The notes: generated by a model not told the origin, from the letters alone. Counted from the stretch's first letter, positions 43,467 to 52,201 are shown. The stretch: DNA of 64,000 bases from Nocardia vinacea NBRC 16497 (GCF_000308835.1 NZ_BAGN01000122.1:1-64000); one strand, 5' to 3'. Translations and numbers: made by a program.

Positions 43467-44315
43467 ATGCGGCTGCTTTCGTACAACGATGGCCGAGCGG
43501 GACAGTTGCTCGGAGACGGCCGTGTGGTCCCGCTCGCCGACAGTATGCGCACGGTCATCGACCGTTGGGCCCAGGACGGGACGCTGTCGGTTCCAGCGTC
43601 CGATGACGCCACCGCGCTGCGCGACATCGCCTTGCGGCTCCCAGTACCGAATCCATCGAAGATCATCGCCGCGCCCGTGAACTATCGCGACCACCAGCTC
43701 GAGATGAAGGTCGACGCCCAAGTAGGCGCATTGGGATTCTTCCTCAAAGCACCGTCGTCATTGCTGGATCCGGGCGGCACCATTCAGCTGCCCTACCATG
43801 ACCGGCGATTCGATCAGGAGGGCGAACTCGCAGTCGTGATCGGCCGCACTGCGCGCAACGTCGCCGAACACCGGGCCCTCGAGTACATATTCGGTTACAC
43901 CGGACTGCTGGATATCACGATGCGCGGCGGCGAGGATCGCTCGACTCGTAAATCGTTCGACACCTTCACCCCGATGGGACCGGTCCTCGTCACAGCCGAT
44001 GAGTTCGGCGACCCAGGCGATGTCGAATTGCGTTGCCGGGTAAATGGAGAGCTACGTCAGAAAGCCAATACCAGAGATCTGATCTGGAATGTGCCGAAGC
44101 TGATTTCCTACGCCTCGTCGGTGACCACGCTCCACCCAGGAGACATCGTCACCACCGGCACCCCGGCAGGCGTGGGACAAATCAACGCCGGCGACGAAAT
44201 CCGACTCGAGCTCTTCGGTCTCGGGCTTCCGCTGACCGCTCGGGTGGCCGCGGACAACGCGGTCACGTGCCCGACGTCCGGTCACAACCGTGGAGCAAAT
44301 GGGCCTGCATCTTGA
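43467..44315 (+). CDS. FAH-fold hydrolase
   Basis: This 282-residue FAH-family enzyme has VPNPSKIIAAPVNYRDH, metal region QEGELAVVIGR, MRGGEDRSTRKS in place of the usual MRDxQY segment, and GTPAGVG near 243. It is the fourth FAH copy in the window and diverges from the others around the active site. ATG 43467 follows AGGAGAG. The P450 gene begins 28 bp after its stop. Confidence 0.87.
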   Translation: MRLLSYNDGRAGQLLGDGRVVPLADSMRTVIDRWAQDGTLSVPASDDATALRDIALRLPVPNPSKIIAAPVNYRDHQLEMKVDAQVGALGFFLKAPSSLLDPGGTIQLPYHDRRFDQEGELAVVIGRTARNVAEHRALEYIFGYTGLLDITMRGGEDRSTRKSFDTFTPMGPVLVTADEFGDPGDVELRCRVNGELRQKANTRDLIWNVPKLISYASSVTTLHPGDIVTTGTPAGVGQINAGDEIRLELFGLGLPLTARVAADNAVTCPTSGHNRGANGPAS

Positions 44316-44343
44316 ACACTTGCAGTTATGGAAAGGGAGCACA

Positions 44344-45549
44344 ATGGCAACCTCGGTCGAGTCGGATGAGTTCTTCAATCCGCTGAACCCCGCGCACATT
44401 CCAGACCCCGATGACCTCATGCAGGCATCTCGAAGAGGATGCCCCGTTGGGCGGGTGAGCGAAATCCTTTACGTCGCAAACACCGACGATGTGGTCCGGG
44501 AGGTCTTCGACGATACGAAGCGGTTTTCCAGCCGCGGCAACTTCTCGGTGGGAACAGAAGACGTAAAGACTCCGGCCACCAATGTGACCCAGGCTGACGG
44601 TATCGAGCACGCGACACTGCGAACCAGGCTCCTCAAAGATATGGCACCAACGCGTCTGCGCAGACTCACGCCCGAGGTGGCGAGCATCGTCCGCAAAGCC
44701 CTTGACGCGCTGCCCGATTCGGGCCGCGTCGATCTGTACGCGGACTACGTGCACGCCATTCCCGCAGCAGTCCTCTACGCCTTGATCGGGGTACCGAAGT
44801 CCGCGTGGCATGATGTGCAGGAATGGTCCGACGCTGTCGTGCGCGCTGTCCCGGAGCCTACCGACAGCCTGCCCGAATTCGGCTCGCTGATCGCCTTCCT
44901 CGTAGAACTGGTCGAGCGGCGGCGGTCTCGTCCCGAGGACCGTCATGAGGATGTACTGGATAATCTGTGCTTCGCCGACCCTGGTGAGACGGATTTGCCG
45001 ACACTCGATGTCGTTTCGCATCTTTTCCAACTCATCGTTGCCGCCACCGACACCACTCGCGGGCTCATCGCCAATTGCCTGTATCGACTACTCGAAAACC
45101 GCAGCCGGTGGGACGCCGTCGTCGCGGATCGGTCGTTGCTGCCGAATGCGATCGAGGAATCACTGCGGCTGGACTCGCCGGCTCAGTTCATGGTTCGAAC
45201 GGTGCTGGAAGACATCACACTCGCTGAATGCCCGATCTCGGCTGGCAAGAAGGTGTACCTGAATATCCAGTCCGCCAATCACGACGAAAAGCGTTGGGGT
45301 GATGATTCGCGAACCTACCGGTTGGATCGACCCGACGCCGCTGGCCATCTCGCCTTCGGACGGGGAATCCACGCGTGTATCGGCTCGCCGTTGGCACGGA
45401 TCGAGGCCCGGGTGGCGATCGCAGCGCTCATGGACGCATATCCCGATTTGCGCCTGACACCGGACGCCGCCTGGGTGAAATGCGAGGGAACCATTACCAG
45501 GCGGGTGGAATCGGTGCCGGTGCTGCTCACCGGCGAGGGCGACTCGTGA
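44344..45549 (+). CDS. Cytochrome P450
   Basis: This 401-residue P450 has the I-helix AATDTT (233-238), ExxR as ESLR (272-275) and haem loop FGRGIHACIG (338-347) with Cys345. Length and ferredoxin linkage fit a soluble class I enzyme. Sequence around the B-C region differs from the first P450, so a different substrate is likely. AAAGGGAG precedes ATG 44344. Its stop overlaps the ferredoxin start (GTGA). No reductase gene follows; the one at 11376 or 33567 could serve it. Confidence 0.92.
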   Translation: MATSVESDEFFNPLNPAHIPDPDDLMQASRRGCPVGRVSEILYVANTDDVVREVFDDTKRFSSRGNFSVGTEDVKTPATNVTQADGIEHATLRTRLLKDMAPTRLRRLTPEVASIVRKALDALPDSGRVDLYADYVHAIPAAVLYALIGVPKSAWHDVQEWSDAVVRAVPEPTDSLPEFGSLIAFLVELVERRRSRPEDRHEDVLDNLCFADPGETDLPTLDVVSHLFQLIVAATDTTRGLIANCLYRLLENRSRWDAVVADRSLLPNAIEESLRLDSPAQFMVRTVLEDITLAECPISAGKKVYLNIQSANHDEKRWGDDSRTYRLDRPDAAGHLAFGRGIHACIGSPLARIEARVAIAALMDAYPDLRLTPDAAWVKCEGTITRRVESVPVLLTGEGDS

Positions 45550-45740
45550 GGATCGAGGTCGATCGAAATCGCTGTGAGGGCCACGCCATGTGTGAGGCGG
45601 CTGCTCCGCGTTTCTTTTCGGTCGACGACGAGGGCGCACTGACGATTCGGACCGCAGAGGTCTCGGAGTCCGACAAGGTCCTAGTCCAAGGTGCCGTACT
45701 CAGCTGCCCGGTCGCAGCATTGAAATTATCGTCGCAGTGA
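45546..45740 (+). CDS. [3Fe-4S]-type ferredoxin
   Basis: This 64-residue ferredoxin has Cys10, Cys16 and Cys54 with His13 in place of the fourth ligand (CEGHAMC ... CP). It is coupled by a GTGA overlap to the P450 and is its likely direct electron donor. Confidence 0.9.
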   Translation: MRIEVDRNRCEGHAMCEAAAPRFFSVDDEGALTIRTAEVSESDKVLVQGAVLSCPVAALKLSSQ

Positions 45741-45851
45741 AAGTCTTGATCGGCCGCGCCGCTCCGACAAGGAGGTCGCCGAATTCCGGGGTTACCGCCC
45801 GATACCGATACATACCAAACTGCCGCGCATCAAGTGCCCGATCGGCCCAAC

Positions 45852-45900
45852 TATCCCACATCGATACCGTCAAGATCGGTACGGTAGCGTCACATGCACT
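45852..45900 (+). promoter_or_regulatory. Candidate TetR operator upstream of the TetR gene
   Basis: A dyad TACCG-N7-CGGTA lies in CGATACCGTCAAGATCGGTA just upstream of the regulator start. A related GGTACCGATAC block occurs about 70 bp before the PPOX gene (near 46549). Shared GATACCG/CGGTAC words suggest one TetR regulon. The exact boundaries are approximate. Confidence 0.35.
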
Positions 45901-46485
45901 ATGGCTGAGCAGACAGGCGGAGGCCGAGCGGCTGAGCGCACCGCAGCAATCCTCGGTGCCACCCTGGAAATCCTCGGCGAGGTCGGCTATGACCGGCTCA
46001 CCACCGAAGCCGTGGCCGCCCGTGCCGGCGCCAGCAAGATGACTCTTTATCGTCGCTGGGCCGACAAACCATCACTTGTCATCGCCGCACTGCGTGCTCG
46101 CTCCGCAGCTCATCCCGAATTGGCTTCCGATGCAAGGGATTTGCGGTCCGACCTGATCAGGCTGGTGGAGCTGTTCGACACGATCGCCGAGGCGGAGAGC
46201 TCGGTCGCGTTCGCTGGCCTGCTGGTCGTCGCGCAACGGGAACCCGATATCGCCGCGGTTGTGCGCGGCGATGCGCTGCTGCGGCGACGGACCGACTGCC
46301 GAGATGTCGTCCAGCGGGCGATCGGCCGCGGCGAGATCACCGATGCCGCACTGGATCGGCTGTTGTTCGAGACGCTGATTGGTCGGCATATGGTCAAAGG
46401 CCTACTCGTCGAAGATATTTCGTTCGCGGGTGACGCGGTCGGCTACGTCGACAGGGTGCTACTACCATTGCTCACCTCTCGGTAG
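45901..46485 (+). CDS. TetR-family regulator
   Basis: This 194-residue protein has HTH residues 10-58 (RTAAILGATLEILGEVGYDRLT in parts, then VAARAGASKMTLYRRW). The C-terminal domain resembles TetR_C groups with LLPLLTSR at the end. No ribosome site precedes ATG 45901, so a leaderless or weakly translated message is likely. It may regulate the P450 operon before it or the PPOX operon after it. Confidence 0.88.
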   Translation: MAEQTGGGRAAERTAAILGATLEILGEVGYDRLTTEAVAARAGASKMTLYRRWADKPSLVIAALRARSAAHPELASDARDLRSDLIRLVELFDTIAEAESSVAFAGLLVVAQREPDIAAVVRGDALLRRRTDCRDVVQRAIGRGEITDAALDRLLFETLIGRHMVKGLLVEDISFAGDAVGYVDRVLLPLLTSR

Positions 46486-46615
46486 ATCGAGACGGAGCTG
46501 TATCGTTTCTCAGGACATTTCCGGTAACCCGGGCAAAATGTCGTCACGGTACCGATACGCTCTCGTCTCATCCGATTGCGAAGGGCAACGGAATCGAGAC
46601 AAGGAAACGCAAACC

Positions 46616-47164
46616 ATGGCGTCGAATGAACCCACCACGGCAGAGGTCGAGGACGAGATCCGCGAGTTGCTTCGCGTCGAGGAGATCGGTTCACTGGCCG
46701 TAGTCGGCCTCGATGGCGCGCCGCTGGTATCGACCATGCATTTCGCCGCCGATGGGCTATCCGTCTACTTCCACACGTTCACCTACACACGCAAGTACGC
46801 CGCACTGTTACAGGACAACCGCGTCGGATACACGCTCGAGCACGTCCCCGCGGACGGGTTCGCAGCCCGAACCGAGCTGCGCGCGCTACAGATGAGCGGT
46901 CTCGCCACCCGGGTGACCGATCCGACCGAGATGGATCACGCGATCGAGGTCAGCCATGAGCAGTTCGACTTTCTGAAAGAGGCCGACATCTTCAAGAGCT
47001 TCAAGCGAACCGGCGGAGCGGGCAGTCAAGTCTTCTTCCGGATCGACCCGGTGGAGGCCTTGTGGAACGACAATCGCGTCCGCATCCAATGGCGGAAGTT
47101 GGTCAAATTCGATGCCGATGCCAAGCATGTCGCCGCCCTCGAACCATATCGGGATCAGGCGTAG
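46616..47164 (+). CDS. PPOX-class (pyridoxamine-oxidase-fold) flavin/F420 protein
   Basis: This 182-residue split-barrel protein has LAVVGLDGAPLVSTMHFAADG and VYFHTFTYTRKYAALLQDNRVGYTLE, described as the beta core of PPOX/F420 proteins, and later VFFRIDPVEALW. Which flavin it binds is not visible. Relatives reduce quinones or act as flavin reductases. AAGGAAACGC precedes ATG 46616. Confidence 0.75.
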   Translation: MASNEPTTAEVEDEIRELLRVEEIGSLAVVGLDGAPLVSTMHFAADGLSVYFHTFTYTRKYAALLQDNRVGYTLEHVPADGFAARTELRALQMSGLATRVTDPTEMDHAIEVSHEQFDFLKEADIFKSFKRTGGAGSQVFFRIDPVEALWNDNRVRIQWRKLVKFDADAKHVAALEPYRDQA

Positions 47165-47524
47165 GACAGGCCGGACTGGCGCGGCAAACGGTTGCTGGCA
47201 TTGGCTATGCTTGCTAATCTGGTCGCGCGGAGCGGGTCACTGTTCCGCAGTATGCAACGGAATTGAGGTGGTTCAGGGTCGTGCGTTCGGCTCGACGGCA
47301 CTCGAACCTGCCTGCGATGCATTGCAGGTCTGGCTTGCCCGGCATGCGCCGATCCGTCTCACCGTCGCCTGCGGTCGGTGACGTCTGCTCGGCTCCCACT
47401 AGTTGCCGAGCAGTTTCTCGCGTGCGACGAAATCGTCTGTCAGAGAAGGTAATTCGAAATTGTTGAAGAATATTCTGACTACCGTCCCGGCTGCTGGTCG
47501 CGCCGAAACCGAAGAGTGCTGATC
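47165..47524. other. Intergenic region with a dyad and a possible gene end
   Basis: This gap of 360 bases holds the dyad TTCCG-N9-CGGAA (about 47245-47263), a possible operator. On the minus strand about 30 codons ending at 47399 read like a protein C-terminus (RIFFNNFELPSLTDDFVARE), perhaps a remnant of a lost gene. Otherwise nothing is recognised. Confidence 0.3.
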
Positions 47525-47986
47525 ATGTCGGCTCTCGGCCACCTGGGCGCGATGCTGATGCTGCTGTTCGGTGGGCTCGCGACGGGCGGAATATGGGTTA
47601 TCGCCATCGACCGGCTCGCGGTGTGGAATCGGATGTCGGTAGTGGAGTACGCAACGGACTTTCGGCGCACGCTCAAACACGTCGATCCGATGATGCCCAT
47701 CTTCGTCTCGTTGTCCGGTGTCGGTGCGGTTCTTTTCTCGACGCACGCTTCAGGTAATTCCCGGCTTCTCGGCTGGCTGGGATTGGCCTGTCTTGTGGTG
47801 ATCATGGTCGGTTCGGCCCTGCTGGGGGAACCGATCAACTCGAAATTCCGCCGCCTCGCGGAGGGCACACCGCCCGAAGGTGCCGAAGCGCTACGCGCGT
47901 TTTGGCGCCGGTTCCACTTCGTTCGCACCGGTGTCGCGGTCGCGGCGCTGGTTTTCCTGATTGCCGCGGTCATCGCCGCTCTGTGA
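47525..47986 (+). CDS. DUF1772-like (anthrone-oxygenase-type) membrane protein
   Basis: This 153-residue protein has four hydrophobic segments (about 2-24, 58-73, 82-100 and 132-150) and an internal basic region (NRMSVVEYATDFRRTLKHVDP). This matches the DUF1772 layout of small membrane proteins, some with anthrone oxygenase activity. ATG 47525 is favoured over GTG 47516. It lies 12 bp before the MBL gene. Confidence 0.6.
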   Translation: MSALGHLGAMLMLLFGGLATGGIWVIAIDRLAVWNRMSVVEYATDFRRTLKHVDPMMPIFVSLSGVGAVLFSTHASGNSRLLGWLGLACLVVIMVGSALLGEPINSKFRRLAEGTPPEGAEALRAFWRRFHFVRTGVAVAALVFLIAAVIAAL

Positions 47987-47998
47987 ATGGAGATCACG

Positions 47999-48697
47999 AT
48001 GGACCTGACCCACTACGGTCACGCATGCGTGCTGGCCGACATCCCCGGGCCCGAAGGCCCAGTTCGCGTGCTGTTCGATCCCGGTGCCTACTCGCGCGAT
48101 TTCGAACACCTGCGTGACTTGGATCTGATCCTGATCACGCATTCTCACCCTGACCACCTCGACGCCGAGCGCCTGACGACTCTGCTGGACGACAACCTCG
48201 ATGCCGAGTTGGTACTGGGCCAAGACAGCGTCGCCGCCCTGGCTGATCCAGACCGACCGGACATCCCGAGGCATCCTCGAGGTCATGTGGTCGCGCCTGG
48301 GGACAAACTGTCGCTGCGCGGTGTCGAGATCGAGGTCGTCGGCGGTGAACATGCCTGTATCCACTCCGACCTTCCGGTCTCGGCGAACGTCGGATACGTC
48401 CTCAATGGAAGCCTCTTCCACCCGGGCGATGCTTTCGACGTCCCGTCGGGGTCCGTCGATGTGCTTTTGCTGCCAGCGGGTGGCCCCTGGATGAAGATTG
48501 GTGAGGGCATCGACTACTTGCGGGCGGTGGCGCCGCGTATTGCGGTGCCGATTCATCAAGCAGGGCTGGCTCCGGTGCACCAGAACTTGCATTACGGCCT
48601 GCTGAAGAGTCTGGCTCCCGCAGAGACCGAGATTGTGGTTCTCGACCACGCCGCGGTTCGGAGTTTCCAGCCCACCGATGGCACGGTTTCGAACTGA
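47999..48697 (+). CDS. MBL-fold metallohydrolase, UPF0173-like (copy 2)
   Basis: This 232-residue close paralogue of the protein at 19487-20179 shares MDLTHYGHACVLADI, THSHPDHLD, GGEHACIHSDLPVS and HQAGLAPVHQNLH. ATG 47999 follows GGAG and aligns with the copy 1 start; ATG 47987 is an alternative. The pair implies a recent duplication or a repeated function in two ring-cleavage branches. The small protein gene follows 42 bp later. Confidence 0.8.
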   Translation: MDLTHYGHACVLADIPGPEGPVRVLFDPGAYSRDFEHLRDLDLILITHSHPDHLDAERLTTLLDDNLDAELVLGQDSVAALADPDRPDIPRHPRGHVVAPGDKLSLRGVEIEVVGGEHACIHSDLPVSANVGYVLNGSLFHPGDAFDVPSGSVDVLLLPAGGPWMKIGEGIDYLRAVAPRIAVPIHQAGLAPVHQNLHYGLLKSLAPAETEIVVLDHAAVRSFQPTDGTVSN

Positions 48698-48739
48698 ATC
48701 CGCGCTGCCGGCAACGGTATCGGGCTGTCAGGAGATGTA

Positions 48740-48913
48740 ATGCATTTACGCATCAAGAGCTGGCCGCTGTGGCGGCACTTCGCGGCTGGATTCGTCGCAC
48801 TCGGTATGGTCCAGGGCGGGACGCAGGCTTACACCGAATACATGCGAAGCAAATCCGCTGCGGAACAATGGGATTGGTCCGTTCCGCAGCAGTGGTACGA
48901 CGCCATACACTGA
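48740..48913 (+). CDS. 57-residue MBL-linked small protein
   Basis: ATG 48740 follows AGGAG by six bases and opens a 57-codon frame. It has a Trp-rich start (SWPLWRHF), a short hydrophobic helix (AAGFVALGMVQGG), TEYMRSK and a conserved-looking tail QWDWSVPQQWYDAIH. A broken relative with the same tail follows the first MBL gene at 20181-20350. The repeated pairing argues that it is translated and works with the MBL protein, possibly as a membrane-associated partner. I know no named family. Confidence 0.65.
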   Translation: MHLRIKSWPLWRHFAAGFVALGMVQGGTQAYTEYMRSKSAAEQWDWSVPQQWYDAIH

Positions 48914-48963
48914 ACTGGGGTGGAGCCGGCCGGAATGGCGGTCCCACCCAGCACGGCACCCAC

Positions 48964-49215
48964 AAGCACTTACGATCTATCGAGGAAGAATTCGGCGTTG
49001 GTCATCGGGAAAAGCGGCAGTGGTTGTACGTGACGGGCCCCGAGAGGCCCGGAGCCGGCGTGGCTGTGGTTGACCGAGCAGGGAATGCCGATGTTGCCGG
49101 ACCGGTGGAACGGTGTGTTCCGGCAGGCGAATCTGCGGTGTGAGCTGCCGTTCTGTCGCTTGAAATTCGGGCGGCGGCACGACCGCTCATCCACCGTCAT
49201 GCCCGAGCGCGCCTG
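48964..49215 (+). pseudogene. Frameshifted tyrosine recombinase (integrase) remnant
   Basis: In one frame LRSIEEEFGVG and RQWLYVTGPE appear. After a one-base shift at about 49045 the next frame continues GPEPAWLWLTEQGMPMLP and NGVFRQAN. Together these match the segment before the catalytic HxxR box of phage-type integrases (LYVxxPxGPEPxxLWLTExGxPM). The catalytic His-Arg-Tyr part is missing; the frame ends TGA 49213. It marks past integration close to the edge of the accessory region. Confidence 0.6.
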
Positions 49216-49313
49216 ATGGTTGGAGTTGCCGTACCCGTTCGACGAGATGCCGCAGCACAGACCGGCGCCCGGGCGCGGGGTTCCCCGACGAACCCAGTTG
49301 GCGCTGTCGAATG

Positions 49314-49706
49314 TCAGGGCCGGACTGGGAGGTTGGCCTCCCATCCGTCGAGAAGTCGTTCGAGTCCCAGTTCGAAACCGCGCTCGGCGCTGTCGGCCGC
49401 GTGGGGAAGTTCGGCATCACGAATGACCCGGGCGAGGAGTGGATGGCGCCCGGCCCTGACGACTTTGTCGAGGTAGGGCGCGTGGGCGTCCATCCATTCC
49501 TGGATGCCGACTCCCGAGGGTCGGACGGCTTCCTGCTGGGCGAGCTCGCCCATGGCGTAGCCGCGGACGAAGGCATGCAGCGTATCGACGATGGTGATCA
49601 TGACGTCGATGTCGAAGCCGAGGGGATCGAGGGCGGCGAGTGCGTGTTCGGTGGCATCGAGGGAGTTCGGTCCAAGTGATGGGCGCCCTGCCGCGAGAGA
49701 GGTCAT
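49314..49706 (-). pseudogene. TetR regulator C-terminal fragment
   Basis: These 130 residues match TetR_C ligand domains (RPSLGPNSLDATEHALAALD, FVRGYAMGELAQQEAV in parts), and the typical preceding HPWM is readable just upstream in the overlapping frame. The DNA-binding N-terminus is absent: the sequence runs straight into the end of a LysR gene, with ATG 49706 overlapping the LysR stop. A deletion that fused the two genes explains this. It could still be translated by coupling. Confidence 0.65.
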
Positions 49707-50608
49707 CCAGGGATGCCGGTGGCCAGCGCGGTTCGCGCCAGCCCACGCAGCCAGGCGTGGGCGTGGTCGGTGTCGTAGCGCTGATGCCACGACAGGTATA
49801 TCGGTGCCGACGGCAGTTCGAGCGGGACGGGGAGCACGACCAGGCCGAGGTCGGCGACCGCTGACCGCGTGGTGGCTTCGGGGACGCAGATCAGGAGATC
49901 GGAGCCGCGCGCGAACTCCAGCGCGGCCGCTTCCGTGGGTGCGGTCGCCACCACGCGGCGGGTGAGGCCGAGCCGCGCGAGGGCGTCGTCGAGGGCATTG
50001 CTGAGGTTTCCACGTCGCGAGACGGTGACGTGCTCAGCGGCGGCGTACTCCTTCGCGGTGACGGTCCTGACGCGGGTGAGGGGGTGCCCCTGCCTCACGA
50101 CGATGACGAGCGGGGTCTCGCCCACGTTCTCGGCACGGATGTCCGGGACGCTCGGCCGGTTGGCGTTCGCCTCCAGGTCGACCTCGCCGCGCCGCAACTC
50201 GGGGGTGTCGATGCTCGATTCCGCGACGAAGCGTAATCGCACGCCCGGCGCCTGTCCGCGCACGGCCGAGAGCAGTGTGGGACCGCTCGAGGCGACCAGG
50301 GAATCATGCCAGCGGAGTGTGAAAGTGCGCTCCAACGTTGCCAGATCGAGTTCACGGCTCGGTGCCAGCACCCCCTGGACCTGCTGGAGCAGCTCGTGCA
50401 CCTGTTCCCGGACGGCGATCGCATACGGCGTCGGGGTCATCGTGTGGCCGGTGCGCACCAGGATCTGATCCCCGGTCGTGCGCCGGATTCGGCCCAGACT
50501 CCGGCTCATCGCGGGGGCGGTGACGTGCAGGCGCGCGGCCGCCCCGGCCACACTTCCCTCCTCCAGCAGCGCGTCGAGCGCGGCGAGCAGGTTCAAATCC
50601 AATTGCAT
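49703..50608 (-). CDS. LysR-family regulator
   Basis: This 301-residue LTTR has HTH residues 3-60 (LNLLAALDALLEEGSVAGAA, LHVTAPAMSRSLGRIR). The substrate domain follows and ends TALATGIPG at the TetR junction, so the native tail may be altered. ATG 50608 has AGGA upstream; ATG 50626 is possible. It is divergent from the IMPase-NADP pair, the usual LysR arrangement, and probably controls it. Confidence 0.85.
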   Translation of the reverse strand: MQLDLNLLAALDALLEEGSVAGAAARLHVTAPAMSRSLGRIRRTTGDQILVRTGHTMTPTPYAIAVREQVHELLQQVQGVLAPSRELDLATLERTFTLRWHDSLVASSGPTLLSAVRGQAPGVRLRFVAESSIDTPELRRGEVDLEANANRPSVPDIRAENVGETPLVIVVRQGHPLTRVRTVTAKEYAAAEHVTVSRRGNLSNALDDALARLGLTRRVVATAPTEAAALEFARGSDLLICVPEATTRSAVADLGLVVLPVPLELPSAPIYLSWHQRYDTDHAHAWLRGLARTALATGIPG

Positions 50609-50744
50609 GTGAGTAATCCTATCCATGCTTGACATGCACTTGAAGTTAATTCAGAGGCTGCATACCTTCGAGACGAAAGCGCAAGACAGAACGCACAGCT
50701 TCGCCTGACCCCCTCATCACCCCTCCTCAGACGGGAGTACCACC

Positions 50745-51563
50745 ATGTCCGAAACGCTTCAGACCACTGACATCGCCGCCTCCGACGCCGACCTGCTCGG
50801 CCAGACCACGATCGCTGTGCACGCGGCCGGTTCGGCGCTGCGCGAACGCTTCGGCGAGGTGGTCCGCTACCAGACCCGCGAAGAGCTGATGCGCGCGCTC
50901 GCCGCCAACGACAACACCTCCCTCGACATCCTGCGCCCCCGCCTCACGCGCCTGCGCCCGGACGCCGGCTGGGTGGAGAACGAGCTCGACGGCGGGGCGC
51001 TGCCGCCCGGCGAATGGTGGGTCGTGGATCCGGCCGAAGGCAACGTCAACCACCTGCACGCCCTGCCGGAGTGGGCGGTGACCGCCACCCTCGTTCGTGA
51101 CAACCAGCCGGTGCTCACCGCAGTCCACCTGCCGTTGACCGGCGAGACCTACACCGCGCTCACCGGTGCGGGCGCCTACCTCGACGGCCGACCGCTGCAC
51201 GTCTCCCAGACCGCGGACCTCGGCCTGAGCATCGTGGCCACCAGCCAGGCCCGGCCGGACGAGGACGAGATGGTCGTGCGGCGCGTCGGCTCCTCGATCA
51301 CCGCGATGCTCTTCGACGCGCTCGTCGTCCGCACCGCCGTGCCCGCGACCCTGCACCTGCTGAACGTGGCCGCCGGCCGGATCGACGCCTTCTGGCAGTT
51401 CGCCGGCGCCCGCGCGGACCTGCTGCCCGGGACGCTACTCGTCACCGAGGCCGGCGGACAGATCTCCGATGCCGAGGGCCGCCCCTGGACCCCGCAGAGC
51501 GAGAGCCTCCTGGACGCCGCGCCCGGCGTCCACGGCGAGGCCGTCGCCACGCTCTCACGCTGA
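50745..51563 (+). CDS. Inositol-monophosphatase-fold protein, altered metal motif
   Basis: This 272-residue protein of the IMPase/FIG fold has LTGETYTALTGAGAYLDGRPL, where family members have the GxGA(F)xNG segment, and FAGARADLLPGTLLVTEAGG, the second metal-site region. The first metal motif, normally DPIDGTxNF, is DPAEGNVNHLH, replacing a metal-binding Asp by Glu and the Thr by Asn. Activity may be changed. It is followed 41 bp later by the NADP-binding gene and controlled by LysR. Its base use is more uniformly GC-ending than the catabolic genes. Confidence 0.75.
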   Translation: MSETLQTTDIAASDADLLGQTTIAVHAAGSALRERFGEVVRYQTREELMRALAANDNTSLDILRPRLTRLRPDAGWVENELDGGALPPGEWWVVDPAEGNVNHLHALPEWAVTATLVRDNQPVLTAVHLPLTGETYTALTGAGAYLDGRPLHVSQTADLGLSIVATSQARPDEDEMVVRRVGSSITAMLFDALVVRTAVPATLHLLNVAAGRIDAFWQFAGARADLLPGTLLVTEAGGQISDAEGRPWTPQSESLLDAAPGVHGEAVATLSR

Positions 51564-51604
51564 TTGCGCACCACAACCTGCACACACGGAAGGACCAGAT
51601 CATC

Positions 51605-52201
51605 ATGACCACGATCGCAGTTCTCGGAAACGGCCGCGTCGGCGGCAATCTGGCTACAGCCCTCACCCGGGCAGGGCATGAGGTGGCCGTGGCGGACCGC
51701 GCGCCGGGCGCCCCCGCCGCTGCTGCCTGGACAGCCCAGATCGTCATCAACGCCACCCCGGGAGCCGGCTCGCTGGACCTGCTCGTCGCCCTGCGCGAGG
51801 AACTGCGCAACAAGATCCTCATCGACGTCTCCAACGCCACCGTCGACGGACCGGACGGACTGCCTGCCCACCTGATCTACCCCGGCTCGAGCCTCGCCGA
51901 GCAACTCCAGCAAGCGCTCCCCGAAACGCACGTCGTCAAGACACTCAACACCATGCTCTTCCCGGTGATGACCGCGCCAGCCACGCTCACCCAGGAGCCC
52001 GACGCCTTCCTCTCCGGCGACGACCCGCAGGCCAAGCAGACCGTCAGTGAACTGCTCATCAACCTCGGCTGGCGCAAGGAGTGGATCACTGATCTCGGCG
52101 GGATCCAGACCGCCCGCGCCACGGAGGCCGCGATACTGTTCGTACCGCACGTGATTCGGTCCAGCGGATTCGCGCCCTTCGCGATCTCGATCGCCCGCTG
52201 A
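51605..52201 (+). CDS. NAD(P)-binding reductase, F420/NADP oxidoreductase-like
   Basis: This 198-residue protein has N-terminal Rossmann motif IAVLGNGRVGGNLATAL, IVINATPGAGSLDLL and KTLNTMLFPVM, typical of the NADPH-dependent F420 reductase-like family. It probably reduces or senses a small metabolite with NADP(H). It forms the second gene of the LysR-controlled pair. Codon use matches the IMPase gene, suggesting that both arrived together. Confidence 0.8.
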   Translation: MTTIAVLGNGRVGGNLATALTRAGHEVAVADRAPGAPAAAAWTAQIVINATPGAGSLDLLVALREELRNKILIDVSNATVDGPDGLPAHLIYPGSSLAEQLQQALPETHVVKTLNTMLFPVMTAPATLTQEPDAFLSGDDPQAKQTVSELLINLGWRKEWITDLGGIQTARATEAAILFVPHVIRSSGFAPFAISIAR

